From NCBI GenBank assembly GCA_022701365.1, contig JAKUHH010000084.1, positions 248,001 through 312,000 on the forward strand: 64,000 nucleotides of DNA, given 5' to 3'. Under the pieces are notes generated by a model. It was not told where the DNA came from. It was given only the letters and a program-made list of their open reading frames with translations, and made no database searches. This stretch comes from Mycocentrospora acerina (Eukaryota > Ascomycota > Dothideomycetes > Pleosporales). Both the position numbers and the translations under genes were made by a program. Shown piece by piece: positions 1 through 12,310 of this stretch (positions within the stretch are counted from its first letter, which is position 1; each line of letters begins with the position of its first letter).

Positions 1-549
1 CTAACACAAATGCTGTGATGTACCACAGCAAAATAAAAAAGACTTGGTTTAAGGACAAAGCATGGGATCTAACGTCTTGATCAATCTTATTTGAAAGAGG
101 TTGAGAAGGAATTTCATCCAAACGAAAAAGGAAACAATTGGGGCGTTGATGCTGCGCTTGCTCAGAATGGTAGTGTGGGCATCCACAAAAGAAGATGGGT
201 GCACCAGCTTACCGAATATTCTGACTTTTTTTAAGCCACAAGCACGATGACTGTATTAATGAGGGTGCGCTTGCTGTCAATGATATTACCATACAATTCA
301 AGCTTAGGTATGGAGCAGAAAATGCTTATTTGAACTAAGTGATCATGTCTAAAGCCCAAGATCATAGGCTTCGGACAATTAGTATAAGTTAAACATGATG
401 ATGACTTTCTTTTAACAATTATAAAATAGTTAGCACTTTAAAACCAATACAAAGTATTTCAGGATATGGTGGAACTAATTATTGTCTTATCCATGCACCC
501 ACACACCTTGTTCACCGGTCTTCGCGCTTCGAACCTTTGAACCCCCGAC
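1..549. other. intergenic, no gene seen
   Basis: AT-rich sequence with stops in every frame. The only open frame near its right end overlaps the 3' end of the NmrA-like gene and is a shadow of it. I see no repeat, RNA gene or domain here. Confidence 0.6.
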
Positions 550-1623
550 TCAACCTTTGTTCTTAAGTGCTACTTCCAGTGCATGCTTATGGCCAAGCCT
601 CTCCTCTGGCTTTATACCTAGCTCTTCTGGGCCAACAAATCTATCCTTGACAGTGCTTGTCCAATCTGGGTGAATTTCACCGAATCTGAGCTGCCGAGCG
701 ACATCCAGTCCGAAGGGCCCCCAGAGTTCGACACAGACTTCATTTGAGATTGGAACAATAACACCACGCTTTCCTGTGACTTGCATCCAATCATCCATCA
801 TTTCTTGGAATGTTTTGACTTCTGTGAAAACAGCGGCATACTTTCCCAAGGACTTGTCTGGATTTGCCAATATTTGCCGTACCCAGATACCTGGGGTTAC
901 ATTTATATCCCCTGTAAGAGACACGTATGCGTCAGGACTTGTTGGAAGGTGCCAGGCATAAACTCCAGTAACAGGCTGGTGTTATACAAGTCAGCTTGAT
1001 CCATTGTTTAAATAGGTGATGCAACTTACTGTCTCTAGGGGAGTCAATACGGGTTGGTTGATCATACTGTCAGCATACATTCCGAAGAATAGATAAGTAG
1101 TCTTAGCAGCCAAAGTAGGCAGTTCTTTCTCGATGTAATTGTCAACGTGAGCTTTGTAATCCCAATGGATAACAGGGATTTTACCGCCTGATAGGCGGTC
1201 AGCATCTAAGAGTGTACTCCAGATGAAATGTTCTAATGTTGGTGTCTTAGATGCAGCCCGAGCTTGAAGAATACCTTGAGCCTCTTCAATTTCGCCGGCT
1301 TCCTTAAGTGGTACGCCCCGGACGACAGGATCCCAAAAATTGGTCATGGAAAAGATTGCATGTGTACCCTAAGAGTTTGTCAGAAACATAAAACTGGAAT
1401 TACAAGCGCGGGAACGAACTCTAAATGCTTCAATTAGAGAGGCTTCGTTAGTGACATCAGCAACCACGATCTCTGCGCCTAGTTTGGCTAACGCCTGCGC
1501 GGCTGGGCTTTGAGCGTTTCGTGTAACCGCACGAACATTCCATTGTTTTGAAGCCAACAGAATTCGTGCCACAGAGCCGCCTTGCTGCCCGGTTGCTCCG
1601 ATGATGGCTACGATTTTAGACAT
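550..1623 (-). CDS. NmrA-like family NAD(P)-binding protein
   Basis: Three exons on the minus strand: 1623-1420, 1368-1030 and 975-550. The introns (51 and 54 bp) have GT-AG ends. Joined, they give 322 residues, the usual size for NmrA-like atypical short-chain dehydrogenases. The N-terminus carries the Rossmann loop GATGQQGG (about residues 9-16), followed by a basic segment (VRAVTRN) expected to select NADP(H). The second exon starts with the family motif THAIFSMTNFWDP. Known family members act as redox-sensing regulators (NmrA itself binds GATA factors) or as reductases in metabolite pathways; which applies here is unknown. An in-frame ATG five codons upstream (1638) is possible, but the start at 1623 fits the usual MSKI N-terminus. 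The upstream region holds a striking GATA array. Confidence 0.85.
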
Positions 1624-1638
1624 ATTTAATGTAAGCAA

Positions 1639-2321
1639 ATGTAGAGTTTCCCAAAAGGAGTTTGTGCGAAGGGTTCTAGAAAATTGTAATCAACGTAAGT
1701 ATCCAGAGGATTTGCATTGGATAGAAACCGAATCTTCAAAACTTTGGACAATTTAAACCATGGTATCCTGCTCTTCCGAGAGATAGACTGCTTAGTGATT
1801 AAAATTGCTTTGATAATTCGACCGCTTGGTGAGTAAGACTGCTTGATAATTAGGCCGGTACAAAGTGAAATCTTAGATAATTAGACCGCTTCTTGTGAAC
1901 TGCTTAGATAATTAGGCTGCTACATGGGGAAATTTTAGGTAATTAGACCGTTTCGTGAATTATTCAAGCTAATACGATAGACTGACTACTTGACTTTGAT
2001 GTCATCGGTTTCTCTGGCATGAAATAAGCTAATTTCAAGTTGTGATGTAGCGTGAGGAAGCTTAATGTACTCCTTTTGAAGTATTTCCAAAGTGTTTTAC
2101 AACTTCTCACATTAGTCGAGAGATCCATGCATGAGCCGACCTACCAATGCCTTGCATTGTTCTATAATACACTCTTTAGGAAACTATGATGTGCGTCACT
2201 GGATTTCTCCAGATGTCAAGGGCAGCTTTAAACAGTACGATCTGCTCATTAGTCTTTGTCAAACTAAAAGGAATGCAAAATACTGGAATTCAAATTCTGT
2301 GTCTAAAAGACAACTAATTCT
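1639..2321. other. AT-rich intergenic, promoter side of the NmrA-like gene
   Basis: This stretch separates the start of the NmrA-like gene from the 3' end of the cyclotransferase-like gene. Its left half holds a degenerate tandem array, listed separately. Short open frames in the right half resemble nothing I recognise. Confidence 0.6.
1781..1985. repeat. degenerate tandem repeat of about 31 bp carrying GATA motifs
   Basis: GATA-type cores start at 1782, 1812, 1845, 1876, 1907 and 1938, and a looser one at 1976. The spacings are 30, 33, 31, 31, 31 and 38 bp. The best-conserved part is GATAATTAGACCGCT, often preceded by ACTGCTT. All but the copy at 1938 match HGATAR, the consensus for fungal GATA factors. 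The array lies about 160-360 bp upstream of the NmrA-like start codon on that gene's promoter side. A regulatory role is inference; the repeat itself is directly visible. Confidence 0.7.
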
Positions 2322-3119
2322 CTACCCAGTCAAGTCATCTTCAATTCCAGCAAACCGAAACGTCCTTCCCAATACCACTTTCCCCTGAAATACAAACTGT
2401 GCCGCCACAACCTCGTAATTATCCCCCTCATAGACCCTCAATACATCTTCTTGATCTGCAGACATTACAGGAAATGCCAATCCTTCCACTTTTTTGCCAG
2501 GACAATCAATCAGCGCTCGATACTTGCTCGCCCACGTCCGGACCTGCCCATCCAGTAGAGTAGCTGCGCCCAGACGGGGAAGCTCAGAGGAAGAGATACC
2601 GAAAAGGCGTTCCAGCCGCAAGGGCTCCGCTAGTGTACCGTAGAAGAAGTAGTACACTGGATACTCATCAATTTGCGGCTCCATGGGGCCGACGGGAAGA
2701 GGTCGTCGATGTTGAGGAAGTGTCGGATCGCGACCTAGAATCGGAAGTTCACCAAAGTCTTTGTGCGCAAAACCAACTCGAATCCTAGTAAACTTTCGCT
2801 CAGGATGATACTTCTCAATCCAGAAATCAAGCGTCTTGACACTCGACTGGGATAGTCGACAGAAGCCCGCTTCACCGTCTTCACCAGTGCCAATTTCAAG
2901 CTGAGGCACTCGAGGAAGCCCAAGAACGTTAGCTACATCTCTTGGTGTAGATAGAGGATGTTCTAATCGAAGAAGGTAGGTGATCTCTACGCGGCGGCGA
3001 CCACGCACCGGGAGAGCCATATATGTAGAGGTGACTGACGGGACACTTAAGTTTGTGTCTCCGCTTAATTCGTCGAGGGCCTGTATGGCCAAGTCGTCGA
3101 GCTCATCGAGATATTCCAT
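2322..3119 (-). CDS. gamma-glutamylcyclotransferase/AIG2-fold protein
   Basis: A single-exon frame of 265 residues from the ATG at 3119. An upstream ATG at 3182 in the same frame would add 21 residues. The C-terminal half shows the GGCT/AIG2-like signature: YYFFYGTLAEPLRLERLFG (about residues 160-178) matches the YGTL substrate-loop motif. GLAFPV and a VYEGDNYEV segment lie where the family has its Y-E-G core. Family members cyclise gamma-glutamyl dipeptides or act on related amides. The N-terminal 150 residues have no domain I recognise; they read as a fungal extension with PHER and GFAHKD segments. Start and function are uncertain. An upstream exon cannot be excluded. Confidence 0.7.
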   Translation of the reverse strand: MEYLDELDDLAIQALDELSGDTNLSVPSVTSTYMALPVRGRRRVEITYLLRLEHPLSTPRDVANVLGLPRVPQLEIGTGEDGEAGFCRLSQSSVKTLDFWIEKYHPERKFTRIRVGFAHKDFGELPILGRDPTLPQHRRPLPVGPMEPQIDEYPVYYFFYGTLAEPLRLERLFGISSSELPRLGAATLLDGQVRTWASKYRALIDCPGKKVEGLAFPVMSADQEDVLRVYEGDNYEVVAAQFVFQGKVVLGRTFRFAGIEDDLTG

Positions 3120-3182
3120 AACTGTTGGTAAACCAATGTCAGTTTCGATATTAAAATGCTTCTCCTGACGATAGCACTGCAC

Positions 3183-6100
3183 TCAGGTAATATGGCGCAT
3201 ACTAACCAACTAGTAGTTGTAATCGCTATGCTACTCTTCATCTGGATATATGAAATGCACAGGAGTGAAGGGATGCGAAAATAAAAAACTTGTTTTTATT
3301 TTAATATCGTAGAATTTAATGATTTTTCTGTCGATATTATCCAAGCTGAACCATGGATCCTGACTGCTACTGAAATTGTTCTGATTGGTCATCGGCTGCT
3401 GCGGCTGGTTCAAATTTGGTAATGGCATCACAGCTAAAGAATTCTTGACACGTTTATTTGGCTTACTCCATGCGAGGGTATTTTAATAGTTTGTGGATTT
3501 AGTCTGATATAGAAGATGGTACAATGGATTTAAGAATCTCTAAGCCATTCACTGGCTGGATGGCTAGCCAGTTCTAACTCTATAGAAATCTACCTTTCAA
3601 ACCACGCACGTGTGACAGCACATGAAGTTAGACTCACTGATTTAAACATGAAATTGTTTGGTAAGAAAACAGCAGTTCCCACATGATGACCATTGTACTC
3701 ATTATATCCTTTAAAATTATCACATCATGATTAGAGCGCTTTCCTGAAGAAAAGACACAAAATTTGAATAGCAATGACGAAGACTCTCCGGGCGAAAGAC
3801 TAAAATAGTGAGATAACGAGGACAGCTTAAAACATTCATCGTTGTAAAAGTCTTACAAGGTGTTATGTGGTGTGCCCAGCAAATAAATTCCCATCGACCA
3901 ACTTAATCCTGACATCTAATACCCCCAGGAATTCTCAATCAGGCAATCACTCAATGTAACCATGAATATAGGTCTGCTTACGCAAGGCCAGTACTGGCCT
4001 TCTGATGCACTGCGACAATCATTCATGTCGTCGTCCTTACATAGAGAGACACTGATCTCGGATAATTTAACAAATATCCAAATAACGGATGACCCCTCAC
4101 GTATGAGAATTCGCAGTTGCTGTCAAGCTCAAAATTGAGTCGCCTTATCAAGCGTGCAATTGAATTGAGTCGACACAACTTAATTTCTCTATTAGAATCC
4201 TTGTCGGTATCATGGCTCAACCAGATATGGCTGCCGCTCTAAGTCCTTCAGAGGATCATTGCAAAGATATTATATAAAAGAAGTCCTGCTGGTATGGTCT
4301 ATGATCCCGCTTCTTGACATATCTACAGTATTGCTGAATAGTTCGTCAAGAAAAAACTCGACTTCTTGTCAGCCCAGGTTTCATTTTATTGTTTTTTAAG
4401 ATGTGTTGGTCAGAACAGGGATCAATTGCTACATCACCATGGTCATTATAAGAAATCACAAATGTACTTCCCCTACAATACAGAATGATGACATTATTGA
4501 GGAACCCAGTACATATTAGACGCGCCTTTACGCGCAGCTTGTATTCTGGACTCGTGAGATCTGTTACTTTCTTTTTGCGCTTGCTATGTAATAAAACCAT
4601 TTATAAAGAACCTGATCACATTTGATGCGTTACAGTCAACAAGTATTGCACGCCTTCGAGCAACCGCCAACATAAAACTCGAAAAAATCTAAGCTCTTAT
4701 GTCTGTCTGACAGTGGATTAGATGATTGGAATGTTAGAAACGAGACCTTCGCCACCTAACGTGGCACTCCAAGTTAGCGCGATCAGCCAACCTGATGCGT
4801 CCAAGGCCGGACTTGAACATTTCGTTCTCACGTCTTTCTCCGGTTGAAATCAGTAGATAGGGAAGCAATATAGTTTATGATTGGTATATTGAGTGAATTA
4901 GGTCGGGCTTAAGGCCGAATCTCTACATCTTAGGGAATTGAAGTAGCCGGAAATCATGTCTTTTAATATCCTCAACATAGCACGACAGACTTTACTTAAG
5001 CAGCTGCAAATGCGCTTTAGAGGCAATGCAATTAAACAACATGAAAAGATAACATGATAGAGAGAAGAGTAGATTACTCTTTACGAAATAGCGATGACTT
5101 TGAGTTTCGTTTGCAAACTTATATACCCTGGGTAATGTAATTTTCGACTAGAGTTGCTAAAGTCGAGATTGACACAACTTCATTGAAGCAGGCGCTAATA
5201 AAAAGTCAAAGAAGATTTCCATGTTGGGTGCCAGCCTTTTCGCCCTACACATATCCACCAAATTCAAATTAAATCGCTCATGCGTAATTTCAAGGGCATC
5301 AACTGTGGACTTTTCTCGGATTGAGATAAGAATTTTGCCTATACTATTCTGATCAACTCTATGACTCCATTGGGTTTGAGACGTGCGATCAGATGTGGGA
5401 ACAACGCAGACTTGTTTAAGTGACTTGGATTCTGGGAAGGTGTCGTACAAATTGGTTGTATGGATGATCAGTAACCACAGGAAATAATTCAGCGATGAGT
5501 TTTCAATTGAAGCGATTTGCGAACGAAATAGAAGCGAGCCTTGAATTTCAAATGTAGCCATAGTCAGAGTGAGAGGCGGAACATCTTTTCATTCATATCA
5601 GAGCATGACTGAAAGCGGACGTTAACACAAATTAATGTTATGAATCTCGGCCTAAAACGACACCGCACCAGTACGTGGAACTGCAAATTGTGAAGACCAA
5701 CTACAATGGGCACCTAAAACCTTTCCTTGCTACAAGTGACTTCGTAAAGCTGGTGCGCACGCCAATTCTTAGCCCTCCACGGGTAATGCAATCCAGCGTC
5801 GGATAGGACACTGAGCCCAGTTCGGCGGACATCGGTGGCAAACAAACAAGAAATCGGCGAATAAGTGGGGTGTACGCATACGAAACATCAAGTTCCGCCC
5901 CTTCCGTTTGCCAACTAAGAAAGAAGTGACGTTTGTTTAGTTTTCTTGCGGATGTCAAACTACCTCGGAGTTCTCTCGGAATCACCGCAGTAAGCCTTGC
6001 CATTCTGGGGACGCCACACCAGGCACATACTCTCACGTTGCTTGAGTGCCATTGTCATCGCCTGCCATTGATAGCACTTGCCTCAAGTTCATAAAATCTC

Positions 6101-7035
6101 AGAATCCTTGACTCAGCAAAACTAAGATTAGTACAGTATCTACTAGCCAACACGTCCGTACAGCCCGACTGATTTCCGTTATCGCAAATCTTTGGGCTCC
6201 TGGGCTACTAAAGATCGCTTGCGACATATTGATGATAGTGGCTGTTGAACTATTGATATGAACAGCATTGATTGTGTGCGGCTCGTGAGTTTGGTCCGTA
6301 CAAATACTAGGTATTCCAGCATCAAGTCACCAACCCCACACAAGTCTGTAGTCAGTCCGCCCGCAATCAAAGTGAGGCCAGCATTTATGTGACTCTTGTT
6401 GCCAACCAACTATGCTAGAATGTTTATCGAGTTACGAGAACAGTGAGTATAATTTTTCGAGGTTGTTTGAGCAAATCCACCGAACAATGCTAAGCTTTTG
6501 GTTTCTGATCGGAAGGCGCAACCCGAAGGCACGACCCGCCCGAATGTCTAGCGGCGGCAACTGGCCCAGATGTGGAAGACCCGCTGCAGTAGATTGTTCT
6601 TGGTGATGATTTCGCTGCAAAATAATAAGATGCGCATTCAACAACACAAATGTGGAAACGATAGACCTTTCTTGCTGCGGATAACTGCTATGACGTATCA
6701 GAGTCGTGTTGAGCGGTCCGATTGCTGTTCCGAGTTACATGCGTGAAGCAAGTACCATTTGCTCTCTCCACAAAATACGTACCCAGAGAATGGTATACTT
6801 CCAAATACAATTTTTGAAATATTGTGGACTCGAAACTCGTCATGACAGGGATTTTAATTCACTCACAGCATCGTGTCGCCTATGCTGTCATAATAAAACC
6901 GATTATTTGCTGAGCACTGGAACATCTATCATATAAAGTGCTCTGTACCCTCCTTGCTACATTCACAGAGCTACAATTGTCTTCGATTTGCCTTGCCATT
7001 TCTATCAGCGCTTATTACACGATCAACTCCCAAAC
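3183..7035. other. gene-poor AT-rich stretch
   Basis: Almost 4 kb without a recognisable gene apart from one unsupported open frame listed below. Short frames on both strands have no recognisable motif and no plausible splice partners. The stretch may contain decayed sequence, but I could not identify a parent family. Confidence 0.55.
5157..5561 (-). CDS. hypothetical protein, 134 residues
   Basis: A complete ATG-to-stop frame in an otherwise gene-poor stretch. The product is mixed polar and hydrophobic, with a short apolar run (LNYFLWLLII, about residues 24-33) and no signal peptide. I recognise no domain and see no neighbouring exon. It could be a lineage-specific gene, a fragment of a decayed gene or chance. 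Confidence 0.25.
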   Translation of the reverse strand: MATFEIQGSLLFRSQIASIENSSLNYFLWLLIIHTTNLYDTFPESKSLKQVCVVPTSDRTSQTQWSHRVDQNSIGKILISIREKSTVDALEITHERFNLNLVDMCRAKRLAPNMEIFFDFLLAPASMKLCQSRL

Positions 7036-10000
7036 ATGTCTACATCGCTGGAGCAACAACAAGCTGTGCCAGACTACATTGACGAAGCAGCGAAGGAAGT
7101 ACCGAACGATACATGGGCGATAGTGCCACGGTCATCGAACGAGCTCCATCAAACATGGGACCACTTGACATTTTTGAACTTGGCCGGCGCTGTAAATGAG
7201 TTGGCATGGTGGATCGAGAAGAACATAGGTCTTGCACAACAGCCAGGACACACAATCGGCTATATGGGGTATGTATTTATCCAATGGCAATTCCATTCCT
7301 AAATCATCAATAGAGGAATACTAAAAGGTCTGGCAGTGCAAATGATCTGCGCTATTTGGTCGTCTTAGCGGCTGCCTTGAAGACAGGATACGTACCGTTG
7401 TTTGCATCTCCACGCAACTCTCTCGAAGGCCAGGAGTCGTTGTTGCGTAAAACAAATTGCAGAGTCTTTTTGACATCCCCAGAGACAGAGTTGCAAGTCA
7501 AGAAACTCCAAGATATTGTTTCTGATCTGGAGATTTTCCAAGCTCCGAGCCTGGAAGATCTTTTATACCCTGAGAATCCTTGTTCTTACTACCAAGGGCG
7601 CCATAAGCGAGGAAACGACGACAAATGTCTCATACTACATACGTCTGGTTCAACAGGTAAAATTTCTATTTAATAAAGTTACAAAACAACAAGCTGATTG
7701 AGTAACTCTAGGTTTGCCTAAACCAATTCACTTAACTGTCGGTGGTCTTAATGCTGTTCACAAAATCGCGTGTCTGGGTGCTGAAGGAGAATACAAGCAA
7801 GTCAGTCAGGCGTTTCTCGCTGACAAGAGGCCACTACTGGCAGCTGTACCCTTCTTCCATGCCATGGGCATCTTGGTCGGATTGCGGTCCATCATGTGCC
7901 GAGGCACAATTATCCGATTGCCCGCAGACAAGATGCTCAACGCCAGACTCGTAATTGAGACTATCGAGGAGACAAATCCTACATCTGGGATATTCCCTCC
8001 TTCAATTTTGGAGGATATGTGCACGATCGAAAATGGTGTCGAGACCCTAGGGAAACTCGAATCTGTCTTTTTTGGTGGAGCCCCACTTGCCACCGAGAGC
8101 GGCGACAAAATTTGTCAAGTCACAAGACTATTAATGGTCATTGGAAGTACGGAAGGTGCAATGCTACCCAATCTCGTGCCTTCAGTATCAGCAGATTGGA
8201 ATTACTTTCATTGGAGTTCTGTTGCTGGTGCTGTCATGGAACCTGCTGACGAAACTTTCCATGAGCTGGTTCTAAAACCCAAGGATACCAGTTATCAGAC
8301 CATTTTTCACACGTTCCCTGAGATTCAAGAATGGCGGACCAAGGATCTGTTTCTTCAACATCCTTCCAAACCAAACTTGTGGAAATACGAAGGAAGACGA
8401 GACGATGTCATTGTGCTAAGTAACGGAGAGAAATTTACTCCAGTTTCAACGGAAAAAATACTGGAGTCAGATGTATGGCTAAAGGGTGCTCTTGTTGTAG
8501 GTCAAGGCAAGTTCCAGGCAGGGCTGCTTCTTGAGCCCGAATGGAGTCAATTTGGTACTCAGGATCCCTCGTCGTTGGTCGATCACACCTGGCCATTAGT
8601 TGAACAAGCAAACCGACAAGCTCCAGCGCATGCACGAATCTATAAATCGAAGATCATCATCGCAAAAAAGGAGAAGCCATTCCATCGCACTGCCAAAGGA
8701 TCTATCATCCGTCTCATGACTGCCAGAGATTACAAGGAGGAGATTGACGCGCTGTACGCCGATGAAGACATCGAAAGTGAACCTAGTCAAAATAACATCG
8801 GCGGAGACTTTGCAGCGTTGACCAATCGAATACGCACTATCTTCGAGGAGAATCTCCCTTCTTTTACAGATGCTACTACCAACGATACGGATATCTTTAG
8901 TCTAGGAGTCGATTCTCTGGATGTACTTGCTTTGGCGAACGCTCTGAAGAAGTCTCTACATGTTGCCGGCAACATTACCGCTCCAACCATATATAACAGT
9001 CCATCCGTAAATAAGCTCGCGAAATCCCTTGAAACAAGCGCAAACAAGTTGGAAGGCCATCCGAGTTCTCCTCAGACTCAAGAAGAGAAGTTGTACGAGA
9101 TGGTCAGGAAATACACGGCAGGTATTCTTCGCCAAAAGAATAAAGAAGTTGTGACAAGACGTCCTTCAAAGGAGACAGTTGTACTGACTGGTTCAACTGG
9201 AAGTCTCGGTGGCTATCTACTTGAGCAGTTGACCAGATCTCCTAATGTTGAGAAGATTTTCTGCTTGAATCGATCTGCTGACGCAGAGACTCGGCAGAAG
9301 AAGTCTTCCAAGAAGCACCATACTCTATTGAGCGACTTCTCCAAGGTCGTGTTTCTGAAGACAGATTTCGGTATCGACAAATTTGGTCTACCAGAAGAGA
9401 CATATTCGGACCTGCTTTCCAGCGTTACCATCTTCATCCACTCCGCTTGGTCTGTCGATTTCAACAAATCACTTTCTTCTTACGAGTCTGTTCATATATC
9501 TGGGACTCGCAGATTAGTTGACTTTGCCTATGCAGCCAAATTTAATCCTCAGGTCATCTTCATATCGTCAATTGCCAGCGTTGGCAATTGGTCTACAGTG
9601 GTACAAGATGGTTCTGCAGTGCCCGATTCTGTATCTACGCTCTTCGACAACGGTATCTCGCTTCCTCAGGGATATGGCGAATCAAAACATGTCGCATCTC
9701 AAATCCTGGCTGTTGCATCCCATCGCCTGGGTGTCAAATGCGCGATAATACGCGCAGGCCAGTTAGCAGGACCCAGCATGGAACACTCGAGTGGCGCGGC
9801 TTGGAACAGAGATGAGTGGTTTCCAACACTAGTTCGTACCAGTAAGATTCTGAAGAAGATACCGAAGAGTTTAGGCACTTTGGATAGGGTGGATTGGGTC
9901 CCAATGGATAAAGCGGCTGGCACAATAATCGACATCGCAGCAACCTTGTCGCTAGAGGCCAGAAATGCTAACGGGCACGATGAGCTCACCAGCGTTTTTC

Positions 10001-10329
10001 ATTTAGCCAGTCCCAGAGAAACCTCTTGGAAAGAGTTATACCCAGTCATTCAAACTTTCTTTAAGGAATCAGCCAATGTGGATGTTGTCGCCGTTGACTT
10101 TGATGACTGGATAGGGGAGCTGGAGCAGATTCCCAGGACGAAAGAAAATGCCGAGAATATCCCTGGAATTAAATTGCTTGAGTTTTACCAAAGCTTGAGG
10201 CCAGGAATGGGCGTAGGATTGCCCCCACTGGTGACACGAAGATCGGAGGCAGCAAGTTCAAATTTAAGGAGTTTGCAGCCGGTCGATGCCATGCTCATTC
10301 AGAAATGGCTTCTACAATGGGGCTTTTAG
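7036..10329 (+). CDS. NRPS-like A-T-R enzyme (carboxylic acid reductase type)
   Basis: Exons 7036-7268, 7337-7656 and 7712-10329, with introns of 68 and 55 bp, give 1056 residues. The adenylation domain includes the P-loop TSGSTG at 180-185 (split by the second intron), the VIGSTEGAML region, RTKDLF, and the C-terminal lysine in RTAKGSI. A carrier domain follows with FSLGVDSLD; Ser586 is the expected phosphopantetheine site. The C-terminal thioester reductase domain has TGSTGSLGG from about residue 677 and the catalytic YGESK at 839-843. There is no condensation domain. Such enzymes activate a carboxylic acid, hold it as a thioester and release it as aldehyde or alcohol. Substrate is not readable from sequence. 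The gene converges on a BAHD-type acyltransferase, a partner that could acylate the alcohol product. Confidence 0.92.
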
Positions 10330-10667
10330 TTTTTAGTCTTCTATTTTCGTTTGTCTACAGCGCATCCTTTGCTTAATTAGAATTGAAATTATAGTTATCC
10401 TTTTCCGTTTCGCCTTTTCAATCCTGAACTTGTACAATCAAATCTAATTCGCAGGACACGGCTGCCATAGGGTTGCTGATGCTGTTGAGCATATGGGCAG
10501 AAGAGAGGAAATCAATGATTGTATTGTTAAAGCTTCCAAACCTCCTACCAAAGCCAATGAGAAATACATCATAATGAAATCCATATTATGTTACCGTAAG
10601 TTGACATCAGTGTGGCTAATTTCAGCATCAAGTGGTTTTGCCTAACTTGCACTACTTAGTCCCATGT
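10330..10667. other. convergent intergenic spacer
   Basis: The 338 bp between the stop codons of the NRPS-like enzyme and the acyltransferase presumably hold both 3' UTRs. I see no other feature. Confidence 0.6.
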
Positions 10668-12310
10668 TCACGACGAGTCCCTCAGCCTCTCCACTTCCTT
10701 CTTCAGGTTTTCTCCAAATTCCTTCCTCACCAAGATGCCTAACCAATAATTTCCTTCATGATCCTTCCCTACACAATTTCCGGCGCCCCGTAAAAGAAGA
10801 CCTTTGCCTTTCGTCACATCTATGTGTATGAATGTTGGTTTACCTCTGGCATGGTTACCCATAGCTGTCTTAGTTTCCTTTACTATAGCTGCTGAGAAGT
10901 CTGTTTCATACAACTTGGCTTTGGTCCAGTTTGAGAACGGGGACATTGCCATATCGCTACTTCCATAGAGTGGCTGCGGGTTCGTGCGTGCTATGCGTTG
11001 GCCAGCTTCAAGCTGCGCGCGCGTTCCCTGGGTGGAGAGATCCTTACGGATTTGAGCGGCGATGTGGCCGAATGGACGATTAAGGAGATCTTCAGCTGTA
11101 AAGAGGGAGAATATGGCGCCCACGCAGTTACCAATGTATGCTTTGCCTTTAGGAATCAAAGCAGGGTAGCTACCGGAAGCTGAGCCGAGGAGACCGCGCA
11201 TTCCAAAGACATTCATTACGAGAACTGTACGTGAAGCTGCTGATCTAGAAGAGAGAGTCGGACTTGCAGCTGCGATAAGACGAGCCGCCCACGTAATTAG
11301 AAGATCTCCGTCGCTGAGAAACGGCTTGGGATTCTGTGCGTCGGTGGAGTTCATTGTGATGAGGTTTGGTGGGGCAGTCCCAAGGTCATGCATAGCTTCG
11401 GCACGCAGTTTGGCGAGGTAAGATGCAGGCATGCATATCATACGTCCTTGTTCCTGGGGGTAGAAGACGGTTTCCCATATATAATTGAAGATGAAAGCGA
11501 TTTTGGCGAAGCCTTGTACAAGCCTATCCTCGATGGCGAATTTCTCGACTGATGGAGCATTTCCGCCTTCAGTTAACTCCTCAACGGGTGCACCAAGCTT
11601 CTCAAGAGGGTCAAAATCATAGCCCCAGAACTCGGGCACATCATCGTCTCTCCCTTCCAGCACAGCTCTCCATGCATCAAGTAGCGCACGCCTACCCATG
11701 GCGTCAAGGAGTGTATGTATCCATGTTAGGGTCACGAAAGTGGCGTCCTGGAACGTCACGATATGAAGTCCTAGCTGGGCTTTGTCCGTAAGGGTCCAGT
11801 CTGTGAGCATTTGTGTGTTATCTTTGAGCTCCAATAGATCACGCAAGGGATCATAAAAATCAAAGATCTGCAGATTGCCATTGGCGCGCGGGATTCTGAA
11901 GCCGAGCGGATGCTGATTCAACGGAATGTCATGCTTCACTTGTGTTAAGTTGATTGGTGGCCGTTCCTTTGAGTACTCCATTGGAACATGATACTCGAGC
12001 TTGCCCTGAGTCTGATCAAATCGTCAGTCATGACACCGCAACGAACTCGAAACCGCATCAGAAACACCCTTACATTCATTCTCAACCTTGCACCAAGCTT
12101 TCTCCATCCAGGCTTCTCGAGCAGCTTCCAAAGCGCACCAGAGAGTTTTTCCGCATCCAGCACTTCTGCAAATTGCATGTTAAACTCGAAAGCCAGGTTC
12201 CTGTTGGCGAAATTATCATCAAGTCGGTTTAGCGGTATGACAGTGTCAGTGGGAACGCGCTCGGGAGCGACAGGCCCACCACTGAGCCACTTGAAGAGCG
12301 ACGCCATCTT
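10668..12310 (-). CDS. BAHD-type acyltransferase (trichothecene 3-O-acetyltransferase-like)
   Basis: Two exons, 12310-12074 and 12005-10668, with a 68-bp intron (GTAAGG to CAG), encode 524 residues. HTLLD at 176-180 fits the family's HxxxD catalytic motif; the histidine would deprotonate the acceptor hydroxyl or amine so that it attacks an acyl-CoA. The late segment SNWTKAKLYETDF lies where BAHD enzymes carry DFGWG, but it is divergent (W kept, DFG lost), as in many fungal members. The product is probably cytosolic, since no signal peptide is visible. It ends 338 bp from the convergent A-T-R enzyme, so a shared pathway is a reasonable inference. The acyl donor and acceptor are unknown. Confidence 0.82.

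Noticed and set aside
3231..3431. 66-codon minus-strand frame upstream of the cyclotransferase-like gene
   Set aside because: Low-complexity Gln/Asn start, no usable GT donor to join it to the gene, no motif.
5701..6036. 111-codon minus-strand frame
   Set aside because: No motif, atypical composition, no splice partner.
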